Assembly (NCBI GenBank): GCA_000934385.1 | Contig: KN880701.1 | Location: 1 to 31,379, forward strand | DNA from: Cylindrobasidium torrendii FP15055 ss-10 | Taxonomy: Eukaryota > Basidiomycota > Agaricomycetes > Agaricales > Physalacriaceae | Length of the DNA: 31,379 nucleotides | Direction of reading: 5' to 3' | Part shown: positions 19,060 to 29,189 of the stretch, one piece after another | Layout of the letters: each line of letters begins with the position of its first letter | How positions within the stretch are numbered: the stretch's first letter is position 1 | Translations under genes and position numbers: made by a program | The notes under the pieces: model-generated | What the model was told of the DNA's origin: nothing | Seen by the model: only the letters and a program-made list of their open reading frames with translations | The model's database searches: none

Positions 19060-22000
19060 ATGTCCTACGAGCCTGGTCAACAGACGGGCTTTGCGGCGGA
19101 GCCTGGGAACGACGCCCATTACTTCGATTATGTCAGCATCCTTGCATCTCATCCCACCGTACACCAGAATCCGCCAGAGCAAGCACCAGAATGCAGCGTA
19201 CGCAACTGCCAAGAATTGTCCGAGCCCCCCAACAAAATGTGCGCCGGCTGCCGTGAAAAGCATCGGAAATACGCAACGACGAAGAGGGCGCGACGGAAGC
19301 AGGAAAAGGCAGCCGCAAGTGGGCTTGAGTTTGACGCAGGAAGTCCATCCAACGCATATATGCCCAAGGAACCGGCCGAGGTGCGTATGCAACCCTCTCT
19401 GAAGATTTTCTCTAAGCATCACATAGCCATATGCAAACGCTTCATACAACTTGGCATCCGTTTCCCGACCATTTGCCCAACCAGATCCATGGGCAGGTGC
19501 TATCGACCCGCGACTAACGAGCAGCGAACTGGCCGGCGCACTCACTCCCTTGCCCACGATTTTCCCTACAGGGAATGTCCATCATCACAATCTCCAACCA
19601 TTCGCGGAGCCACTGTTGCCGCCGCCGCCGCCGCCTCCGGCAGCGGTACCACCACCTACGAAACGCCCACGACTTTCCTTACCGCCTAATACAGAGGAGG
19701 CTGGCCCATCCGGCTCTGCGGCGCGGTACTGTTCTGTGAAAGGATGTCATATCATACTCGCTGCCCAATACCCCTTCAAGATGTGCGAACCATGTCGAAA
19801 TCGGTATCGCGAGTACGGCATCACCAAACGGCGCAAATGGAAGGAAGACCGCGTTGCATACGAGCACGAACTGGAGGGCTTGCTTGCGCAGGAGGAAGAA
19901 CGCAGACAAGCAGAAGGATTGCCACCACTCGCTGACTCTCCCGATGAGTTTTTACAATGGCAGCAGTCTGTCGTTAACGAAAAGGTTGATACCGAAGGCT
20001 CACTCGGTGGCCGTTTATCCTCCATACCTGTGGATACCGGCCGCGTTAATTCGCAGGTCATCAGCAGTTCTCTCAACGCGCCGCATATGTGCACTGTCTC
20101 TCATTGCCATAAAGTCTTGCCTGCGACGTATAGATACAAACGCTGCGAACAACATCGATACCAGAATCGGCACCACAGTCAATTGAAGCGTGTCCGTGAG
20201 AAAGAGGTCAAGATCGCTGGGCCCCCAGAGGGCGCTATTGGGGAGATGTTTGGCTTGCGGCTCTCTGCGACGCCGCCACCAGACAACCAAGATGAGCAGT
20301 CAATGGAACCAGAGACTCCCGGACCGTCACCAGCGAAGAGGACCGCCTCGGGGTCCGCAAAGGTGCTTCCATTATAAACCAAATATTCTGTGCAAGTACT
20401 CAGACTGTTCACAGCGTCCAAAGAGCCGGACCAGTCACTGCTCTCAAGATGATTGCCAGAATTTGGTTGCACCAGACACCAGATGGCGCATGTGCGACAT
20501 ATGCCGCAGGCAGCGACGGGCAGAAGCAGCGGAAAGGCGTGCCGAGGATGAAAAGGAGATTGAGGAGGCGCGCGACGAACACTCACCGCCGTTGCGCCAG
20601 GTCGTTATCACCGAGGCGACAAGGGCTCATGTTAGCAATCGTGAGCCCACACCTGACTCTACGCTGCAGCAAGAGGAATCGCCGAGCGTTTCCCTCAAGC
20701 GCAAGGCTCCTCCAGATGATGCAGAAGCCGAGGAAGAAGACACTCAGCCCGAGCAAGTACCATCACCAGCTGCTGCTCCTCCATCGGCTTCTCCGCCGCC
20801 GCCTCCCCACGAAGACGACTATGTTATAGGACGGGATCCCTCTATAGAGCCTATACCAGAACCACCTCCAGAGCCTCTACCAGAGCCACCTCCAGAGCCT
20901 ATACCAGAGCCACCTGCAGAGCCTGCACCAACCACTCCGCCTGTTAAGCCTCCTCCGTCGCATAAACCTGGAGCAACCCAAGAGGCAGCCCCAGCTGCAT
21001 CAACAGAGCGGTTTACAGCACCAGCCCAGCCTCCTGCGCCCAATCCATACGCACATCTCATCCCGTCATCTCCATTCACGGCGCCATTGTCGACTGGGTA
21101 TTACCCATATCCCTACGGCTACCCGTACTACATGCCTCCAATGGGGTTTTATCCCCCATATATGGCGACGCCGACAACAAGCGCTCCTGGCGCGCCTCTT
21201 CCTGTCGATCCAAATCATCCTGTGCCAGGACAGCCTCCCGCACCGATCCCAACGACAGCATACCCATTTCCGTACGGCTATTATCCACATTATGGATATG
21301 GGGGGTATCCGTATCCGTATGCGCCCCCGAAAACGTTCCCGCCCTTACCACCGCCACCCCCGCCGCCGCCAAGGCAGGTTAGGAGCAGCAGCAAGAAAAA
21401 TTATGATGAGACGAGTGTCGATGTGCAGAAACGACCGGGTAGTCAACAAAGCGAACGACCGTTTGAGAAGGCACAACCGCCCCCGCCTATTCCTTCGCAG
21501 GCATGTCAGGCTTCTGCAAAACCATCCGAAGCTCCCTCTGTCGCGCTGCAGGCTTCTTCAGCATCGTCTCAGGTCCCCCCTGCGGAGCAGCCTGTAGTGG
21601 CGCAGGCTCCTTCAGTTCCGCCTCAGGGTATTCCACCTCCGTCGCAGGCCGATTCTTCGCAAGTATTGAGTCCCTCTCCCGCATCAGCGCTCCCTCAAGG
21701 TTCAGCTCCTCCACAAGCGCCAGTTTCTTCTCAAGCATCGGGGCCAACCCAACCGCTGCCACCATTCTCCCATGACGGGACCCATGCTGCTGTACTTCAG
21801 ACAGTGACTGCAGCGTCAACAATGCCATCGCCCGTTCCGATAGCCCAACCCCAAGCCAACCCGACGGTTCCACTACCGGCATTCCCATCAGTGCCACTCG
21901 GAGCTACGGGCCTGCGGCTGCCCCAGCCACCTCCTGTCGAGTTCAGGCATTCGTTGTACTCCACATTTGGGAGTACGGAGGGAGGGCAAGGGATTCCACC

Positions 22001-22640
22001 GCCGCTACCACCGCCAGAGTTCGATGCGTTAGTGAATGGGCCGTTGAAGGTGAAGTCGTTCATTGCGTATAATCCAGAGGTATGCTGTGTCACGTTTCGC
22101 TATAGTGTGAGTGATGCTGATGAGAGGATGGTTTAGCAGGCGCGGAATGCGGGCAAGAAGAAGCCGAGGTATTATATGTCGGTGGACGAGGAGGAGGCGT
22201 TGCATCATCTCCAGGGTGCGAACGCCGCGGGCGCGGGTGCGACGAGTGCTGCATCGTCTAGTAGTAGTACAATACCGAATGGTGTACCTTCGAGCACGCC
22301 GCCGCCTCCTGCGCCTGTTTTGGCGGGTGTCAAACCAAGCACGGCTTTCGGGGACAGAAAGAACATGGCCGTCGAAGGAGAAGACGGGATGGATGTTGAT
22401 GAAGAGACGAGAGCTTCTCCACCTATGGTTCGCAACATCTCTCCTTCACATATTCCGTTTGACTTATGTGTGCAGGTCACACGGGTATGCTGCACGCCCA
22501 AGTGTACCAAGATGATACCGGCGGAAGTGGTGGGGACCGTGTGTGAGAAGTGCAAGGCGAAGATGCGGAAAATACGGCAGACTGTGAAGAGGAGGGGGCA
22601 TTTGGAGCCGAAGGGATTGATTCAGGCGAAGACGCTGTAA
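19060..22640 (+). CDS. Five-module Cys-rich (zinc-binding-like) Pro-rich protein
   Basis: Not a family I can name. Exons 19060-19380, 19427-20362, 20415-22079 and 22137-22640 join in phase 0 throughout to give 1141 residues; a further in-frame 48-bp intron (22428-22475) would leave 1125. Five modules share C-x4-C-x(10,12)-C-x2-[CH] followed by an Arg/Lys-rich helix. Their first Cys residues are at 45, 209, 329, 428 and 1092 (DNA 19192, 19730, 20090, 20439, 22488). Examples are CSVKGC..KMCEPC then GITKRRKWKED, and CTVSHC..KRCEQH. Between modules 4 and 5 lies about 600 residues rich in Pro, Ala, Tyr and Gln, with octapeptide repeats, poly-Pro and Tyr/Pro/Gly stretches (YPYGYPYYMPPMGFYPPYM). Four paired Cys/His suggest one zinc per module; the basic helices suggest nucleic-acid binding and nuclear location. 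A transcription or chromatin scaffold is inference only. The acceptor at 20396 is an alternative to 20414. Confidence 0.8.
20850..20930 (+). repeat. 24-nt tandem repeat encoding a Pro/Glu octapeptide
   Basis: About 3.3 copies of a 24-nt unit of the form CCTATACCAGAGCCACCTCC plus AGAG, encoding P-[IL]-P-E-P-P-P-E. It lies inside exon 3 of the Cys-rich module gene. Copies differ at a few third positions and at one P-to-A change, which suggests slippage-driven expansion in coding sequence. Confidence 0.8.
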
Positions 22641-23006
22641 GATGAGAGCAGTATCTATGGTCTAATTTTTATACTTATCCGTATGTATCACTATCACTCT
22701 GCTGGGAAACTAGTACGAGAGTGTATCCAAGTACAAGGATTGATGAATGATTCTTTTCATTGAAAATTCTACACCTTAGCTTGTCTGGAGACCAAAAGAA
22801 ACTACACGTCCGCGTTCGAACGCTAGATTTTTGAATTTCGTGAACGGACTGTATTATCTTAGTGCGCAGCAAAAGGGTATCAATTCGTTGTCGATAGTTG
22901 GTCGATAGCGTTAGATGACCTGTAGTCTAGCACGCTAAGTTCGAAGGTCTTCGCCAAGTATAGAATGAAGCGATCAAACAGTTTTTTGATTCAAAAAGTA
23001 CAAATC
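22641..23006. other. Convergent intergenic region
   Basis: These 366 bp lie between the stop of the Cys-rich module gene (+) and the stop of F-box paralogue A (-). The sequence is AT-rich, consistent with two 3' untranslated regions. No gene or RNA element was recognised. Confidence 0.45.
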
Positions 23007-24869
23007 TTATACTATTGCCTCGTATTGGACAACCCCGGTGCGCTGGACGGATGGCAACACCTCATCAGTATCCTCGCCATACTGCGTGTCATGCTGTCCT
23101 ACACAGACCCAAATCCCCTCAGCCTTCCAGCTCCTCAGCCGGGCCAAGAGTGTCGACTCCCTAAACGGTGGCTTGTATGGACTAGGACCATCTGGTGACG
23201 TGAGATACTTATTCATTGCCGCGCCCCGTCTACTTTCGAACATAACCACCAATCTCCTCAAACGCGGTCCGGCTACCTTGTGAACGCACACCTCCAAAAA
23301 CCGCTCGATAACAATGTCCGCGTCCTTTTTATACGGTGCAGCTAGACTGTGGAAATCTGCTTTGTAGCGCAGGTTGAGAGTTTCGAGACTCGGGAACACG
23401 TTGGGTCGCGTAAGAGTCGACAGAGTTTCCAAGTCTTCTTGGTCACTCACGCGAAGGGTGAGTGTCCTCAGGCCGGCGAGAAGAGGAAGCAGAGCGTCCC
23501 AATCACTATCGCTAGGGCACTGCTTCCTGCTATAGTAGTTGTCGATGACCAAGTCAAGGCTTTCCAGCGCACATCCAGATAGTACGAGCGTGTTATGAAG
23601 CCTTCTAATGCGGATACCCTGTCGTCCTGTATTGATGACATGACGAAGAGCAGGGCATTTTAGATGCGATGATACCTTTTCAGCGCCGTCTAGCCGCAGC
23701 GTGTGCAGATTTGGTAGGAAGATGGGCCTCCTGATGGTCGCCGAGTCTGAGACACGGCAGCTACGGAGATCGAGCTCAGTGATAGAGGCACAGTGTCGCA
23801 AGAGGCGTGCCGTGCAGCGTAGGCTACCTGTCTGAAGAGTTAAGGTCTTGAGCTCTGTGAGGGGGAAACCTAAACTGTCGATCTGGAGATGGATGTCGGA
23901 CGCCCGAAGTACGTTGTCGTCTATGTCCAGAAGAAGCTCAAGCTCCTGCAGGGGAGGACACGATTGAATGATAGCCAGGAGCCTGTCCCAATACACGGTG
24001 TTGGGTACATCGTCCGGAAGTCGCACTGCGTCAATTTCATCGATGCTCATTGTCAGCGAGAGCTTGCGCAGATTTGGAAAGTCGTTATTATTTTCTGCGC
24101 CCTCGTAAACCCTGTATCTGCCTGGATGACCACGAAGGTACAGATTTTCCACGCGAGGAAAGAAATCGCCGAGACCAGAGAGGCAGTCGTTCGGGTCCTT
24201 GGAGTCCAGGTCAACATCCAGTGTGAGAGGTTCATTCTTTGCTCTTGTCAACGTCGTCGTAATCCGATTCGGTCTTCCCCGCGTGTCAAGTCCAAGCTCC
24301 ATTTCGTGCGAGCTCCGAAGCTTGAACGAGGGTCCAGTCCAAAGACGTGAGAAGTCGCATCCAACTTGACGCCATCGACGACAAACAGCGATGATATTCC
24401 ATGGCGCACTGCGTTCAGAAAGATGCTTGCGTCCGTACAAGCTATAGCGTCCTCCTGGACGTAGGCAGGCCAGGAAAATCTGGCACAGAACCTCATTTGG
24501 AAGATCGTGGGCGCGGCAGAGAAGGCCCTGGTGTGCATAAAGAAAGATTTCGGCTTCCTGGCGCTGGTTCCTGAGCCTCTGAGCAGCGGCCTCTATCGCT
24601 TTGATTTCGTTGTCGATGGTTTGTATGTCGGCTGATATGTCGCCAATGAATGTGGACAAACGAGAGTGAGCATCGTGCGGTACTTGGTCATATTGGGAAA
24701 ACGTGGTTCCGAGGTATTGGGAAAACGGGGATGGTCGCTGTGACAATCTCGTTGGTTCGCTTGCCGGGAGGTGGCAGCGAGGGCAGTAAATGTCTGGAAG
24801 ACGGAGTCAGCGGCTAATAAAGATACTTGTTAATACGTTACCTTTTTGGACAATATCCATAGCACTCAT
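23007..24869 (-). CDS. F-box/LRR-like protein, tandem paralogue A
   Basis: Putative SCF ubiquitin-ligase adaptor. A 28-nt first exon (24869-24842, MSAMDIVQK), a 48-bp intron (GTAACG..TTCCAG, CTGAC branch) and a large second exon (24793-23007) give 604 residues. In order: an N-terminal C-x2-C knuckle, YCPRCHLPASEPTR (residues 12-25); a coiled-coil helix with IDNEIKAIEAAAQRLRNQRQ (about 69-88); an F-box, LPNEVLCQIFLACLRPGGR, then WNIIAVCRRWRQVGCD (about 105-155); then leucine-rich segments (LREL-like, e.g. PPLQELELLLDID, LPNLHTLRLDGAE, FPSLETLNLRY). The last part, SWKAEGIWVCVGQ, ends in VVQYEAIV, shared with copies B and C. The layout is typical of expanded Agaricomycete F-box families; substrate unknown. 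Transcribed in the same direction as the MYND gene and both sister copies. Confidence 0.85.
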
Positions 24870-24889
24870 TCTTATAATGAAAGTGCGAG

Positions 24890-24961
24890 TTGGTGGTACA
24901 AGGACAAGTGCAGCGCCCGATCGATTGGCATGTCACCAGCAACGTGACTGAAGGCCTGACC
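24890..24961. promoter_or_regulatory. Conserved upstream block, F-box paralogue A
   Basis: Upstream of paralogue A, the plus strand reads CCGATCGA, then TGTCACCAGCAACGTGACTG (24931-24950). AACGTGAC starts at 24941, 72 bp from the ATG at 24869. The same elements in the same order occur upstream of paralogues B and C. By strand, the element in gene orientation is GTCACGTT. Confidence 0.45.
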
Positions 24962-25133
24962 TAAATACTTAAGTAACATGCAATATGCTGCAATATGTAT
25001 GCGCTCCAGTAATAGGATGTCCAAAGTGGCTGTCCTTATCATCTCATCCGAATTAAGTACCTCAAATAAGAGTTTGTCAATTATTGCATTATCCATGAGT
25101 ACATACTAGTGAAGGAATTTCGAGGCGCTAGTA

Positions 25134-26783
25134 CTACGTCTTTGTAACCTTCTCGCGCTGTATCTTCTGCACTTTGTGCGTGCCCTCCATAAACAGTCTA
25201 AATATTTTCCTACTTACTTCCCCTGTTGGCTCCGACCTTGCCAACATCCTCCATGTCACTATCCTCAGCTCCGAGTCTATAATGTCCTCCGCCTCTTTCG
25301 CCGTCAAGCGCTCGATGCTCCTGTTCAAAATAGCCTCCTGGTCTGACTCTGTGGTCTTGAATTTCTTCCAATCGACCCCAAGCTTCTTGTTGACTGTCGA
25401 GAAGAGGCGACACATTGGCTTGTGCGAAATTTCCGGATGCTTCCAAGCGGCATGCTGACACTCTTGAGAGCAGTAACGCACGACATGGCAAGCACTGCAC
25501 GACTGCAGCTTGCGGTCCAGAGTGGCTGACGACACAGAGCAATTCGGTGCGGCGCATCCACCGAAGACGGTCAAATTATGCATCTTTTCACAGGCGTCCT
25601 TTATCAACAAGCTGGGGTCTGCTTGATATTGCTCGAACGGATTATAGAGCTCCGTCCTGATGCGCGGTGACAGAGGTGGCCATTCTTCGTCCAAGTCCAA
25701 TCCAAAAATGGCGTTTGGGGAATTACAAGATTCGTAGAAGAAACTTCCGATGATAGCCAGCCTCTCTGCTTGTTCGTCGTAACTATCCTTGAAGATGTCC
25801 ATACAGAGCGCACGAGAAGCGAAAAGAACAGCATCCTCGCTGATACGGTCCTCAGGTAGGTGCCATGCGCTAAACACACTCATATCACCGCCCTGGCTGA
25901 GCACGAGCCGAACCTCGTTCATGAATTCAGTGAGCAAGTCAAACTTCCCGAGATACCTGCGAAGTCGATGATTTGCATCCAATGTGCGGTTGGCGTGGTC
26001 AACCAATTGCCTTGCCCAGCTCGGGACGCGCGCAAGTGCCGGCATCATAGTCGATGAGGACATCCTCGTCAAAGAGTACAGAAGAAAGAGGGGATTATAT
26101 GCATCGGGGAAATGATTGAAGATCGTCCAAAGCATGTAGGCAAGAATAAGAGGATTACCCCCGAAAACGTCGGCATACTTCATCGGCCAAATGGCACGCC
26201 CAGTTGCCTTGAGCGACTTGTCTGACGACTTGACCAACTTTTCGATAGTCGGCCATGGGCTCGTGAAACCAACTTCCTTCTTATCCATCAAGCCGCGGTG
26301 AGCGATTGAGCAGATGCTTTCGAACAGTTGTTCGCTCGCCTCGGACGCAGTCGATGGCCGGCGCTGGGCTACATCGTGTACCCACCAGTTACTATCCTTT
26401 GGACACTTGCACACTGGCTGCGCGATGGTTGCAACATTCGTGTCACTTCTGAAATGCGACAGAAATCGTATAGCAGTGGCAAATATGTCTGGATTCATAC
26501 GGCGAAGCTCCTCGGCGCACTCTGAGTGCGAGGTGAACACCTTTTCGACACCAGCATAAAAGACAGAGCATCGGGTAGGGTGATCCGGGTTCGAGAGCGA
26601 GTCGATAAAAGCCGCGATGGTGCTGGGATGCGGAATGGGCACGATCTTGCCATTGATGTTGACAAGGGTGGGCATCTTGGAATCCTGAGATCCTCGAACC
26701 AGGATGAATTTTGCTATTTGGAACAGTGTAGTCAGTACAACGAAGAAACGGATTGCGATTCACTTACAAGATTGTTGCGACAT
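25134..26783 (-). CDS. MYND-type zinc-finger protein
   Basis: Function unknown; MYND fingers bind proline-rich partners, often in transcriptional or methyltransferase proteins. A 16-nt first exon (26783-26768, MSQQS), a 54-bp intron (GTAAGT..AATAG) and a large exon (26713-25134) give 531 residues. Without the first exon the frame would start at an internal ATG (26675); splicing adds SKFILVRGSQDSK. Most of the protein is a helical region with WPTIEKLVKSSDKSLKATG, YMLWTIFNHFPDAYNPLFLL and SAWHLPEDRISEDAV. The MYND finger lies near the C-terminus (about 392-440): CAAPNC, then CSACHVVRYCSQECQHAAW and HKPMC, with the full Cys/His set. This C-terminal finger after a long helical domain is a common Agaricomycete architecture. 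No SET domain is visible. It interrupts the F-box tandem array but shares its strand. Confidence 0.85.
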
Positions 26784-27052
26784 GATCATAGGACAGGTGG
26801 TGATGGTCACTGGTAGTGGTTGATCATGCATGATACGCTCTCTTTGCTTACGTCATCCCATCACGGACGTTGCCGGACTCGCCTATTTAGGTCGTTCGAG
26901 GCGTTCTTTGTTCTTTAGTCTTTGGCTTGTAATCCGCTCAAAGGATTATTGATTGCACACTTCAAGATGGATCCTCTTGCACGCGCGACTTGGGTCATAT
27001 TGGTATTTCATTAATGGATTGTAAGATGATTCAAATTAAAAATGTGCACGTC

Positions 27053-28939
27053 TTATACTATCGCCTCATACTGGACCACCCCGGTGCGCCAATCAGATGA
27101 CACTACCACTCCAGTGTTGTCTTCTCTGGATCCAAGGTCATTGTGTCTCTCGAACTGGCCTACACACACCCACACACCCTCGGCTTTCCAGCTCTTCAGT
27201 CGCTGCAAGAGGGTAGACTGCCTCGATGGTGGCCTGATTTGCCCGCCAAGAGCAACCTCTTTGGCTTCCATCAAGGCTTTCAGCTCCGCATCATCCGGCA
27301 TGCTCTCGAACATGACCACCAATCTATTCAAGCGCGATCCGTCTTCCCTGTGAACGCACACCTCCAGAAAGCGTTCTATAATGATGTCTGCGCCATCCTC
27401 GTCTTCCACAAGATCGTCAAAGTTTTCCGTGTAACGCAGGTTGAGAGTTTCGAGACGCGGGAACACATTCGGACGAGTAAGCCTCGACAGATCGTCCAGG
27501 TCTTCCCGGACACCCATGCGAAGCGTCAGAGTCTTCAGGCTGGCGAGCAGAGGCAGCAATGCATCCCATTCGCTATCGCTGGCGCTGTTCATCCTGAGAA
27601 AGTGATTGTTGATGATCAAGTCCAAGCTTTCCAGTGCACATCCGGATGCCGCAAGTAGATCATGAATCCTTTGGATGCGGATGCCCCGCCATCCTGTATT
27701 GATGATATGGCGAAGAGCAGGGCACTTCAGATGCGATGACACCGTGTCGGCGGCATCTAGTCGCAGCGTATGGAGGTTTGGCAAGAGGATGGGTTGCCCA
27801 ATAGTTGTCGAGTCTGTGATGAAGGAGCTGCGAAGCTCGAGCTCAGTGAGGGAGAGATGGCAGTGTCGCAAGAGGCGCGCTGTGCAGCGGAGGCTGCCCA
27901 TTTGAAGGGTCAAGGTCTTGATCTCTTTGAGGGAAAAGTTCAAGTTGTCCATCCGAAGATGGATGTTGGACGAGTGCAGGTCATCTTCGGCCACGTTCAG
28001 GAGCAGCTCAAGCTCCTGCAGAGGGGGGGAGGATTCAATGATAGCCAGTAGCCTGTCCCAATGCACCGTGCTGGATACGTTGTCCGGAAGTCGGTCGGCG
28101 TCAGTGTCACTGATTTTTGCCGTGACCGAAAGCTTGCGCAATATGGGAAAGTCACTCTCGTACTCCGCATCCTCGTAAATCTTGTACCTCCCCGGGTGAC
28201 CACGAAGATACAGAGTTTCCACGCGAGGGAAAAAATCGCCGACATTGGAGAGGTAATCGAGCGGGTTTTGACAGTCCAAGTCAACGTCGAGCGTGAGAGG
28301 TTCCTTCTTTGCTCTTTTCAGTGCCGTTGTTATGCGGTTCGGGGTACCCCATGGTGTCAGTTCGAATGCCAACTCGTTTGAACTCCGGAGCTTGAAAGAG
28401 GGTCCAGTCCAAAGACGGGGGAGGTCACATCCAATTTGACGCCACCGGCGGCAAACGGCAATGATGTTCCACGGCGCACTGCGCTCGGAGAGATGCTTGA
28501 GTCCGTACAAGCTGTAGCGTCCGCCTGGCCGTAGGCAGGCCAAGAAGATGTGGCACAGAACCTCATTTGGGAGATCGTGGATGCGGCAGAGAAGGCCCTT
28601 GTGTGCGTAGAGGAAGTTTTCAGCCTCCCGGCGCTGGTCCTTAAGCCTCTGGGTAGCGGCCTCCATTGCTTTGATTTCCTCGTCGATGGCTTGTATGTCG
28701 GTTGAGATGTCCCCAATGAACGCGGACAAGCGGGAGTGAGCATCGTGCGGGACTTGGGCGCATTGAGAGAGCGGGGTTCCAAGATATTGCGCAAATGGAG
28801 ATGGCTGCTGTGACACTCGCGTTGGTTCGCTCGCTGGGAGATGGCAACGAGGACAGCAAGTGTCTAATAGATAGGTTCAGTAGCTGCACAGAGCAACCAT
28901 AAATCTCGTACCATTTGTGTCAATATCCATAGCACTCAT
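27053..28939 (-). CDS. F-box/LRR-like protein, tandem paralogue B
   Basis: Second copy of the array. First exon of 28 nt (28939-28912, MSAMDIDTN), 48-bp intron (GTACGA..TATTAG) and second exon 28863-27053; 612 residues. Same order as paralogue A: C-x2-C knuckle TCCPRCHLPASEPTR, coiled coil (IDEEIKAMEAATQRLKDQRR), F-box LPNEVLCHIFLACLRPGGR, WNIIAVCRRWRQIGCDLPRL, then leucine-rich segments including PPLQELELLLNVAEDD and FPRLETLNLRYTENF. It ends in SWKAEGVWVCVGQ and VVQYEAIV. Identity to A and C is high along the whole length, with divergence concentrated in the leucine-rich loops and in the variable stretch just before the end. No disabling change was seen, so all three look intact. Confidence 0.85.
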
Positions 28940-28959
28940 TTTTCGACGAAAGCGCAAGT

Positions 28960-29058
28960 TACTGGAACGAAGGCAAGCGCAGAGCAATGCCCGATCAATG
29001 CGTGTCACCAACCACGTGAACGTGACCCTGGCCATCAATCCACCCCAATTGGGATGAA
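28960..29058. promoter_or_regulatory. Conserved upstream block, F-box paralogue B
   Basis: Contains CCGATCAA, GTGTCACCAACCACGTGAAC, AACGTGACC (29019-29027, 80 bp from the ATG at 28939), CTGGCCATCAAT and ATTGGGATGAAG. A CACGTG E-box occurs at 29013-29018. Order and spacing match the block upstream of paralogue C closely. Confidence 0.5.
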
Positions 29059-29189
29059 GTGGGTGTAAGTAAGTACGCTCAAGGCTTGTCGCATATAAGC
29101 TACATTGTTAATTTCAACTTCATAACTCTGTGCTCGAGGTTTTCATATTTGGTGCAAACAAAAGGCATATGTAGTAATAATCACAGAAA

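Noticed and set aside
20819..21079. Minus-strand Gly-rich frame opposite the Pro-rich repeat
   Set aside because: It is the mirror of the Pro/Glu octapeptide repeat and has no independent support.
23349..24350. Plus-strand open frames opposite the F-box genes
   Set aside because: The same antisense frames recur opposite all three paralogues, as expected for shadows of a conserved coding strand.
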